A DNA stretch of 5,172 nucleotides from Acidimicrobiaceae bacterium (GTDB taxonomy: Bacteria > Actinomycetota > Acidimicrobiia > Acidimicrobiales > RAAP-2): positions 1 through 5,172 of the forward strand of contig PKZN01000105.1 of assembly GCA_003133075.1 (NCBI GenBank), read 5' to 3'. Of this stretch, positions 1-5,172 are shown piece after piece. Under the pieces are notes generated by a model. That model saw only the letters and a list, made by a program, of their open reading frames with translations, searched no databases and was not told the DNA's origin. The position numbers were made by a program, and so were the translations under genes. Each line of letters begins with the position of its first letter. Positions within the stretch are counted from its first letter, which is position 1.

Positions 1-23
1 CGTAGAGGCCGAGGGAGGGCACC

Positions 24-410
24 GTGTCTGACCAACCGAGCGCCCGCGCGCGAATTCTGGTCGTCGACGACGATCCGTCCATCGTCGACTCCGTGGCGAC
101 CGTCCTGCGGTACGAGGGATTCGACGTCGACGAGGCCAACGCGGGGCGGGTGGCGTTGCAAAAGGTCCAAGACGGCTCGTACGACCTCATCGTGCTCGCC
201 GTCGCTGTGGCCGTCGTCCCCCTGATCTGGGCCATTTCGCACCACGAAGAGTGGCAGATCGCCAACGGGTACCAAACCGGTACCCCCGAAGTGGTCGCCG
301 CGAGCGACGTCAACCTTGACGACGACCTGGTCTGGTCCACGCCCTACGGGCTGAACGACGTCGACGACTGGTCCGCGAACCTCCTTGAGGTTGACGCGCA
401 ACTCGTCTAA
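24..410 (+). CDS. Truncated response-regulator receiver domain fused in frame to an unrecognised membrane-like, acidic tail
   Basis: This 128-residue protein has two unlike halves. Residues 11-58 read as the first half of a two-component receiver (REC) domain: strand 1 ILVVDDDPS with the acidic pocket D15-D17, a helix, strand 2 FDVDEA, a second helix, and strand 3 DLIVL. The phosphoacceptor Asp expected at residue 59 is Ala, and nothing after it resembles a receiver: the MP/DG loop, conserved Thr/Ser and Lys, and any DNA-binding domain are all absent. Instead residues 55-71 form a hydrophobic stretch that could span a membrane. A polar, Asp-rich tail of about 57 residues follows, which I do not recognise. 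The other two forward frames after the junction do not restore a receiver, so a simple frameshift does not explain it. The GTG start is supported by GGAGG at 14-18, five bases upstream. As written it cannot be a phosphorylatable regulator. It may be a remnant, a real fusion, or an assembly chimera. Coding is likely; function is unknown. Confidence 0.6.
   Translation: MSDQPSARARILVVDDDPSIVDSVATVLRYEGFDVDEANAGRVALQKVQDGSYDLIVLAVAVAVVPLIWAISHHEEWQIANGYQTGTPEVVAASDVNLDDDLVWSTPYGLNDVDDWSANLLEVDAQLV
195..206 (+). other. Apparent breakpoint between receiver-domain and foreign sequence
   Basis: Receiver homology ends at codon 58 (ctc, 195-197). In the family the next codons give D-V-x-x-P, but here codons 59-64 give A-V-A-V-A-V. 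Changing GCC back to GAC at codon 59 would restore the Asp but not the following MP/DG loop, so this is a junction rather than a point mutation. The reading frame is kept across it. The position is approximate to within a few bases. Confidence 0.5.
267..285. repeat. 7-bp perfect inverted repeat GGGTACC-N5-GGTACCC
   Basis: GGGTACC (267-273) and GGTACCC (279-285) are exact reverse complements separated by AAACC. The repeat lies inside the unrecognised half of the first coding region, around residues 82-88. It could be a short hairpin or a protein site, or simply a consequence of the codons for Gly-Tyr and Gly-Thr-Pro. No function can be assigned. Confidence 0.4.
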
Positions 411-424
411 CGACAGTTCTGTGG

Positions 425-450
425 CGAGGTCGACAGCGTGGCCGACCTCG
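425..450 (+). terminator. Perfect 8-bp hairpin after the first gene; possible terminator without a U-tract
   Basis: CGAGGTCG (425-432) pairs exactly with CGACCTCG (443-450) around a 10-nt loop, 15 nt after the TAA of the first coding region. No T-run follows, so it is not a classical intrinsic terminator. U-poor hairpins have been proposed as terminators in high-GC actinobacteria. It ends 17 nt before the predicted -35 box of the rplY promoter, so it could instead be an operator. Confidence 0.35.
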
Positions 451-467
451 AGTGGTCGCGGGTCGTG

Positions 468-497
468 TTGTGACCGCTCCGAGTGACCAGGTAGACT
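468..497 (+). promoter_or_regulatory. Predicted housekeeping-sigma promoter for rplY-pth-mfd
   Basis: A -35-like TTGTGA (468-473, four of six matches to TTGACA) is followed after 18 bp by TAGACT (492-497), which fits the actinobacterial -10 pattern TAnnnT. The transcript would begin around 503-507, giving a leader of about 45-50 nt before the rplY ATG. A direct repeat GTGACC (470-475 and 483-488) overlaps the -35 box and lies in the spacer. This is a pattern match only. Confidence 0.5.
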
Positions 498-498
498 A

Positions 499-549
499 GA
501 ACTCCTGTGCGTGGCCCCCGGGCCGCCCGTTCATTTCTCAGAGGAGTTC
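499..549 (+). promoter_or_regulatory. rplY leader: inverted repeat able to mask the Shine-Dalgarno sequence
   Basis: GAACTCCT (499-506) is the exact reverse complement of AGGAGTTC (542-549), which contains the rplY ribosome-binding site GAGGAG (541-546), five bases before the ATG. Pairing would form an 8-bp stem closing a 35-nt loop. That loop holds a smaller GGCC/GGCC hairpin (513-516 with 521-524). The left arm sits at the predicted transcription start, so RNA from the local promoter may carry only part of it, while read-through RNA from upstream would carry all of it. The complementarity is visible in the sequence; regulation is inferred. Chance plays a part because the left arm is CTCCT, a plain anti-Shine-Dalgarno sequence. 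Confidence 0.35.
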
Positions 550-551
550 CT

Positions 552-1148
552 ATGCCATCAGTTACGCTGCACGCCGACACCAGTCGCGCCCAGGGCTCGG
601 CGAACTCGCGACGACTCCGTCACGCGGGATCCATTCCCGGCGTCATCTACGGCGAGGGCGTGGTCCCCATACCCGTCGCGGTCAACGCCAAGGACTTTCG
701 CACCGCCGTCTCGGGCGACCAGGGCCTCAACTCACTCATCACCCTCGACGCCGACGGCACCACCTACACGGTGTTGGCGCGCGAGCTCCAGCGCCACCCG
801 GTGCGAGGAACGGTCTCGCACATCGACTTCCAAGTCGTCGACCCCGACCAGCCCGTCGTGGCCGAGGTGCCCTTGCACCTCATCGGTGACGCGGTTGAAG
901 TGCGTCACGCCGACTGGGAAGTGGACCAGCAGATGTTCAGCATCGAAGTGCGCAGCCGACCGAGTCTGATCCCCAACTACATCGAAGTCGACATCTCCGA
1001 GCTCGTCGTGGGTTCCGCGATTCGCGTGAGCGACCTCAAACTGCCCAAGGGCGTCGAGGCCGCGGGTGACCCGACCGTCTCGGTGGTCGCCACTCACGCC
1101 GGACGCGCTGCGAAGCCCGTCGCGGCCACTGACGCACCCGCGGAGTAG
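552..1148 (+). CDS. rplY: 50S ribosomal protein bL25, two-domain CTC/TL5 form
   Basis: This 198-residue protein belongs to the L25/TL5/CTC family, which binds 5S rRNA in the central protuberance of the 50S subunit. The N-terminal L25 domain (about 5-93) carries the hallmark R21-L22-R23...G26-x-I-P-G-V-I-Y-G34 and E78-L-Q-R-H-P-V-R-G86...H90-I-D-F93. The C-terminal TL5 domain (about 95-185) shows VPLHLIGDA (106-114), IPNYIEVDIS (140-149) and DLKLPKGV (161-168), then an Ala-rich tail. E. coli L25 has only the first domain, about 94 residues, so this is the long form. The Gly-Gly that often follows the VPLHLIG strand is not seen (residues 115-124). I chose the ATG at 552 because GAGGAG lies five bases upstream and the family start (MPSVTLHA) begins there. 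An in-frame GTG at 507 would add 15 unconserved residues and start at the predicted transcription start. It is the first gene of the rplY-pth-mfd run. Confidence 0.95.
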   Translation: MPSVTLHADTSRAQGSANSRRLRHAGSIPGVIYGEGVVPIPVAVNAKDFRTAVSGDQGLNSLITLDADGTTYTVLARELQRHPVRGTVSHIDFQVVDPDQPVVAEVPLHLIGDAVEVRHADWEVDQQMFSIEVRSRPSLIPNYIEVDISELVVGSAIRVSDLKLPKGVEAAGDPTVSVVATHAGRAAKPVAATDAPAE

Positions 1149-1151
1149 GTC

Positions 1152-1168
1152 GTGGCGCTTCGGCGCAC
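1152..1168 (+). promoter_or_regulatory. UUCG-capped hairpin in the rplY-pth spacer
   Basis: Three bases after the rplY stop, GCGC (1155-1158) and GCGC (1163-1166) pair around TTCG, giving the extra-stable C(UUCG)G tetraloop. T1153-A1167 and G1152-C1168 can extend the stem past a bulged G1154. No T-run follows, so it is unlikely to be an intrinsic terminator. It may protect mRNA ends or damp read-through into pth. It also buries the alternative GTG start at 1152. Structure is predicted by eye only. Confidence 0.4.
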
Positions 1169-1202
1169 TCGCGAGCACGATCGTCGAGGACAACCGAGCG
1201 CG

Positions 1203-1769
1203 ATGCTCATCGTGGGCCTCGCCAATCCCGGAACGGAATACGAGGGGTCGCGGCACAACGTCGGCGGGGACGCCGTTCGCCTAGTCGTCGAGCGCCGCGG
1301 CGGACGCTTCACACAGGAGCGTCGACAACGAGCGATGAGCGTCACGCTCGCGACCCCGCGAGGTCCCTTCACCTTCGCGGTGCCCACCACGTTCATGAAC
1401 GAGTCGGGCTCCGCGTTGCCGCCACTGCTCCGTCGCACCTCCATCGAGGACCTCGCCAACCTCCTCGTCGTGCACGACGAACTCGACTTAGAGCCCGGAC
1501 GGCTGCAACTACGTTTCGCCGGTGGTCTCGCGGGTCACAACGGTCTGCGCTCGATCGCCCAGACGCTCGGGACCCAAGACTTCGCACGGTTGCGCATCGG
1601 CATCGGTAAACCTCGCTCGAAGGAACAAGGCGCGGACTACGTGCTGCGACGACCGACGGGCGCACAGCGCGAGGCGATCACCGCCGACGTCGCTCGAGCG
1701 GCCGACGCGATTGAGACCCTGCTCGAGTATGACTTCGACGAGGCCCAGCGACGCGTCAACGCCTCGTGA
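1203..1769 (+). CDS. pth: Peptidyl-tRNA hydrolase (Pth1 family)
   Basis: This 188-residue cytoplasmic enzyme cleaves the ester bond of peptidyl-tRNAs released from stalled ribosomes, recycling the tRNA. All family signatures are present: L2-I-V-G-L-A-N-P-G10 with N8, the catalytic His in R17-H18-N19-V-G, P61-T-T-F-M-N66-E-S-G, the catalytic-site Asp in V-V-H-D92-E-L-D-L, and G107-G-L-A-G-H-N113-G-L. They correspond to E. coli N10, H20, N68, D93 and N114. R-I-G-I-G-K-P follows. The length is normal. I chose the ATG at 1203 because the family begins Met-x-Ile-Val-Gly, with GAGGA at 1186-1190 at a rather long 12-nt spacing. An in-frame GTG at 1152 with GGAG (1142-1145) six bases upstream would add 17 Arg-rich residues and cannot be excluded. 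LANPG replaces the commoner LGNPG, a mild variant. The gene follows rplY by 54 nt, and its TGA overlaps the mfd start. Confidence 0.93.
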   Translation: MLIVGLANPGTEYEGSRHNVGGDAVRLVVERRGGRFTQERRQRAMSVTLATPRGPFTFAVPTTFMNESGSALPPLLRRTSIEDLANLLVVHDELDLEPGRLQLRFAGGLAGHNGLRSIAQTLGTQDFARLRIGIGKPRSKEQGADYVLRRPTGAQREAITADVARAADAIETLLEYDFDEAQRRVNAS

Positions 1770-4700
1770 GCGCTCCGGGCGGTCTGCGCCGCGTCCTCGA
1801 GGTCGTCGCGCCGACGATGCGCGCCGCGTTGCACGCGGGCTCCTTCGTGCCCTCTGGATACGCGACGCCCCTCGCTATTGCGTCCTTGGCGATCGAGACC
1901 CCCTTGACGGTGGCGGTGACGGCAACCTCGAGCGACGCCGAACACGTCACTGACGCGCTACGGGCCTGGCTCGGTGACGACGCCGTCGCCCTCTGGCCGG
2001 GCTGGGACACTCATCCGCTGGAGCGGGTCAGTCCCGACGCCCAGGTGATGGCGTTACGCACCGTCCTTCGCTGGCAGATTCGTGAAGGCACCGCGCCGCG
2101 GGTCATCGTGGCGTCGGCGCGCTCGCTCGCACAGGTGCTCTCACCCGAAGGTGTGCAGGCGCCCTTCGTGGTGCGGCGAGGCGTCGAACTCGGTCGCGAC
2201 GACTTCGTCGCTGGTCTCGTCGCGCTCGGTTACCGCCGCGAGCACGCGGTCGAGCACCGCGCCGAGCTCGCGGTGCGCGGCGGGATCGTCGACGTGTGGC
2301 CCGCGCAGAACGACGAGCCCATCCGCCTCGACTTCTTCGGTGACGAGGTGGAGCGCCTCACCAGTATCGATATCGCCACCCAGCGTTCGACCGGCGACCT
2401 AGAGGTCGCCCTCGTGGCGTCGGCGCGCGAGTGGCTGCCGAGCGAAGGAACGCGCCAGCGCGCTGATGAACTCGCGCGCCGCTACCCCTGGGCGTCTTCC
2501 ACCTTCGAGCGTCTGGCCACCGGCCAACTCTTCGACGGCATGGAGGGGTGGATGGGCCTCTTCGTCGAGGAACCGCGCACCTTGCTCGACGAGGTCGCGG
2601 GCGCTCGTGTGCTGGTCGTCGAGCCCGACCGCGTTCGTGCGAGGTTGACCGAACTCTTAGAGGAGGAGCGCGAACTCACCGACGTCGTCGCGGCGACGTG
2701 GCAGGCGACCACCGATGTGCCGTTGCTGCACGTCGGTTACGACGAGGTGCTCGCTGATCGCGTCGACGTCGCACTCGAAGGTACCGCGAGCGCCCTCGGG
2801 GCGACCGGTCAGCTCACCTCGCCCCCACCGGTCCAGGGCGACGCCGCGCGGATCGCGGCGCACGTGCGCAGTTGGTCGCCGCGACGGCGAGGGGTGGTCC
2901 TGACCTCCAGCGAGGCCGCCATTGGTCGCATGGCCGAGCAACTACGCGGTGAGGGTCTCGAGGTCACCACCGATCCCCAGCGCGCCCTCGACTCGCGCAT
3001 CACGGTGCTCGAGAGCGCGTTGCCGTCGGGCTTTGCGCTCGATGACCCGGAGGTCGTTGTCTGGAGCGAGAGCGACTTGACGGGTCGACGCAGCCAACGC
3101 CGCGTCGCGCGCGCCAGGAGTCGCACCGTCGACGGGTTCTTCGACGACCTGAGCGTGGGGAGCTACGTCGTGCACCGCCAGCACGGCGTCGCGAGGTTCT
3201 CGGGCACCACGACGCGCGCGATCAACGGCGTCACGCGCGACTATCTCATCCTCGAGTTCAAAGACGGCCGCAGTTACTGGCCGACCGAGCAGATCGACGC
3301 GCTGACCCCCTACACCGGCGGCGACGGACCGGCGCTCTCGCGTATGGGCGGGGCGGAGTGGCAAAAGACCCGGGCCAAGGCGAGAGCGGCGGCGTTCCTC
3401 GTCGCCCAAGAGCTCGTCGACCTCTACCGGTTGCGTAGCGTGGCCGAGGGCCGGGCCTTCTCGCCCGACACCGCGTGGCAACACGAGATGGAAGAGCTCT
3501 TCCCCTTCACCCTGACGGCCGATCAGGCCCAGGCGATCCTTGACGTCAAGGCCGACATGGAACAGCCCCGACCGATGGACCGCCTCATCTGCGCGGACGT
3601 CGGATTCGGCAAGACCGAAGTCGCCCTGCGCGCGGTCTTCAAGGCCGTCCAGGACAACACCCAGGCCGCGATCCTCGTCCCGACGACGCTGCTCGCGAGT
3701 CAGCACTTCGCCACCTTCAGCGAGCGATTCGCGGGCTTCCCGGTCAAGGTGGCGTTGCTGAGTCGCTTCGTCGATGAGACCGAGACCCGCGCGACGCTGC
3801 TCGGCCTGCGCGAGGGCACCATCGACGTCGTGATCGGTACGCACCGGTTGCTCTCGGAGAACGTGGCGTTCAAGAAGCTCGGTCTCCTCGTCGTCGACGA
3901 GGAGCAGCGCTTCGGCGTCACCCACAAAGAGGCGATCAAGTCCCGCTCGGTCGGGGTCGACGTGTTGACACTGAGCGCCAGTCCGATCCCTCGCACGCTC
4001 GAGATGGCCTTCACCGGCATCCGCGACCTCTCGATGATCACGACGCCTCCGGCCGACCGCCGCCCGATTCTCACTCACGTCGGCGAGTACAACGAACCGG
4101 CCGTCGTCGAGGCGATTCGCCGCGAGTTGCTGCGTGAGGGTCAGGTCTTCTTCGTCCACAACCGCGTCTCGGACATCGACCAGGTCGCGCGCCGACTCGG
4201 CCAGCTCGTGCCCGACGCGCGCATCGCCGTTGCCCACGGCCAGATGGACGAGGGCACGTTGGAACGAGTGATGGTCGACTTCTGGGAGCGCCGCTTTGAC
4301 GTGTTGGTGTGTACGACCATCGTCGAGTCGGGTATCGACCTTCCCTCGGTCAACACCCTGATCGTGGACCGCGCGGAACGTCTGGGCCTCGGCCAACTCC
4401 ACCAGTTACGCGGGCGAGTGGGCCGCAGCGGTCAGCGGGCCTACGCGTACCTCTTTCACCCCGCCGACCAGGTACTCTCTGAGACCGCCTACGAACGCCT
4501 GCGCACGATCGGTGACAACACCGCGCTCGGTAGTGGCTTCAAGATCGCCATGCGCGACCTAGAGATTCGAGGCGCGGGCAATCTTCTCGGTCACGACCAG
4601 TCCGGGCCCGTGGCGGCCGTCGGGTACGACCTCTACGTCCAACTCGTCGCCGAGGCGGTCGCCGACGCCAAGGGACTTCGACTGCCCGACGTGGTACCCA

Positions 4701-5161
4701 TCAATCTCGACGTACCCGGCGAGGCGCACCTGCCCAAGGAGTACGTCGAAGCCGACGACGCCCGCCTGGAGGCCTACCGTCGTCTCGCCAGTGTCACCAG
4801 CGAGGTCGAACTCGACGACCTCGCCAGCGAGTGGATCGATCGCTACGGTGCCCTGCCCGCCGCCACGCAAGGTCTCCTCGAGTTGGCGCGGTTGCGACTC
4901 GCGTGTTTGCGCTTGGCGGTGACGTCGGTCGCGGTGCTACCGGCGCGCGTGGGCGTGCGATCGAAGCCCGTCTTAAAGATGGGACCGCTGAGTCTGACGT
5001 TGAGTCAGCAGCTTCGCGCGCGCCGCACCCACGGCTCCAGCGCGTACAACGAGACGACGAAGGAACTGCGACTCGAACTCGCCCCGAACGCCGCGACGTC
5101 CGCGGCGATCCTCTCCCTGCTCGAAGAGCTCTACGCACCCACGATGAGCGCCAACGGTTGA
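1766..5161 (+). CDS. mfd: Transcription-repair coupling factor Mfd (ATP-dependent DNA translocase)
   Basis: Mfd binds RNA polymerase stalled at DNA damage, pushes it off with its dsDNA translocase, and recruits UvrA to start nucleotide excision repair. The 1131 residues match the family length (E. coli 1148). Domains in order: a UvrB-like, UvrA-contacting N-terminus (about 1-340, with RGGIVDVWP at 171-179) lacking a Walker A motif, as expected; a linker containing SESDLTGRR (434-442); a CarD-like RNA-polymerase-interaction domain (about 463-522, SYVVHRQHGVARF); and two RecA-like motor lobes. These show Walker A ADVGFGKTE (610-618, K616), Walker B DEEQ (711-714), SASPIPRT (737-744) and motif VI QLRGRVGRSG (880-889). 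The RecG/Mfd translocation motif lies at about 924-947 (DLEIRGAG, QSG), and the C-terminal autoinhibitory domain begins near INLDVPGEAHLP (979-990). The GTG start overlaps the pth TGA (GTGA) and has no clear Shine-Dalgarno of its own, so translation is probably coupled to pth. The gene is intact. Confidence 0.97.
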   Translation: MSAPGGLRRVLEVVAPTMRAALHAGSFVPSGYATPLAIASLAIETPLTVAVTATSSDAEHVTDALRAWLGDDAVALWPGWDTHPLERVSPDAQVMALRTVLRWQIREGTAPRVIVASARSLAQVLSPEGVQAPFVVRRGVELGRDDFVAGLVALGYRREHAVEHRAELAVRGGIVDVWPAQNDEPIRLDFFGDEVERLTSIDIATQRSTGDLEVALVASAREWLPSEGTRQRADELARRYPWASSTFERLATGQLFDGMEGWMGLFVEEPRTLLDEVAGARVLVVEPDRVRARLTELLEEERELTDVVAATWQATTDVPLLHVGYDEVLADRVDVALEGTASALGATGQLTSPPPVQGDAARIAAHVRSWSPRRRGVVLTSSEAAIGRMAEQLRGEGLEVTTDPQRALDSRITVLESALPSGFALDDPEVVVWSESDLTGRRSQRRVARARSRTVDGFFDDLSVGSYVVHRQHGVARFSGTTTRAINGVTRDYLILEFKDGRSYWPTEQIDALTPYTGGDGPALSRMGGAEWQKTRAKARAAAFLVAQELVDLYRLRSVAEGRAFSPDTAWQHEMEELFPFTLTADQAQAILDVKADMEQPRPMDRLICADVGFGKTEVALRAVFKAVQDNTQAAILVPTTLLASQHFATFSERFAGFPVKVALLSRFVDETETRATLLGLREGTIDVVIGTHRLLSENVAFKKLGLLVVDEEQRFGVTHKEAIKSRSVGVDVLTLSASPIPRTLEMAFTGIRDLSMITTPPADRRPILTHVGEYNEPAVVEAIRRELLREGQVFFVHNRVSDIDQVARRLGQLVPDARIAVAHGQMDEGTLERVMVDFWERRFDVLVCTTIVESGIDLPSVNTLIVDRAERLGLGQLHQLRGRVGRSGQRAYAYLFHPADQVLSETAYERLRTIGDNTALGSGFKIAMRDLEIRGAGNLLGHDQSGPVAAVGYDLYVQLVAEAVADAKGLRLPDVVPINLDVPGEAHLPKEYVEADDARLEAYRRLASVTSEVELDDLASEWIDRYGALPAATQGLLELARLRLACLRLAVTSVAVLPARVGVRSKPVLKMGPLSLTLSQQLRARRTHGSSAYNETTKELRLELAPNAATSAAILSLLEELYAPTMSANG

Positions 5162-5172
5162 ATCGGTAACAT

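Noticed and set aside
60..75. Palindromic GTCGTCGACGAC-type sequences here and near 3890-3900
   Set aside because: They encode the conserved Val-Val-Asp-Asp and Val-Val-Asp-Glu motifs with G/C-ending codons, which makes them palindromic without a separate function.
198..260. Frameshift as the cause of the lost receiver domain
   Set aside because: The other two forward frames after position 198 do not encode the expected D-x-M-x-P...DG continuation, so the foreign sequence is a true junction and not a shifted frame.
507..551. N-terminal extension of rplY from the GTG at 507
   Set aside because: It adds 15 residues unlike any L25 start and begins at the predicted transcription start. The ATG at 552 has a strong ribosome-binding site at ideal spacing.
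411..551. Possible tRNA or small RNA gene in the gap before rplY
   Set aside because: The paired elements do not form a cloverleaf, and there is no T-loop signature or CCA-type end. A promoter and leader explain the gap better.
511..969. Alternative-frame open reading frame over rplY
   Set aside because: The product is rich in Ser, Thr, Pro and Arg with no family features, and the overlapping rplY frame is unmistakable.
2942..4402. Long open frame of 486 codons on the minus strand opposite mfd
   Set aside because: Its protein is a low-complexity mix of Asp, Glu, Arg, Val and Leu with no recognisable motif. It lies wholly opposite conserved Mfd motor domains, where GC-rich codon use keeps antisense frames open.
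5162..5172. Terminator or next gene after mfd
   Set aside because: Only 11 bases remain and they show no stem, T-run or start signal.

Overview
The window is a GC-rich chromosomal segment with every recognisable gene on the + strand. The third codon positions are strongly G/C, two of the four coding regions use GTG starts, the -10 box is of the TAnnnT kind, and rplY is the long two-domain (CTC/TL5) form. Together these suggest a high-GC actinobacterium, perhaps of the Acidimicrobiia type. That placement is an inference from style and protein character, not from a database search.

Layout. Positions 24-410 encode a 128-residue protein that starts as a textbook response-regulator receiver domain. 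It loses that identity exactly where the phosphoacceptor aspartate should be (residue 59) and continues in frame as a hydrophobic, membrane-like segment with an acidic tail. It looks like a fusion, a deletion scar or an assembly chimera. Positions 411-551 are non-coding. They hold a perfect 8-bp hairpin, a plausible housekeeping promoter, and a short leader in which an 8-base segment is exactly complementary to the rplY Shine-Dalgarno region. Positions 552-5161 hold three ordinary housekeeping genes in a tight run: rplY (ribosomal protein bL25, CTC form), pth (peptidyl-tRNA hydrolase) and mfd (transcription-repair coupling factor). The 54-nt rplY-pth spacer contains a UUCG-capped hairpin. pth and mfd overlap by 4 nt (GTGA). 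The last 11 nt carry nothing identifiable.

How the genes relate. bL25 binds 5S rRNA in the large subunit, Pth recycles peptidyl-tRNA dropped by stalled ribosomes, and Mfd removes stalled RNA polymerase from damaged DNA and recruits UvrA. The run therefore groups ribosome function with rescue of stalled translation and transcription complexes. The rplY-pth-mfd neighbourhood is a familiar bacterial arrangement.

I see no new defence, mobile or biosynthetic system, no CRISPR array, no tRNA or rRNA, and no insertion sequence. The parts that merit a second look are the chimeric receiver gene and the rplY leader.
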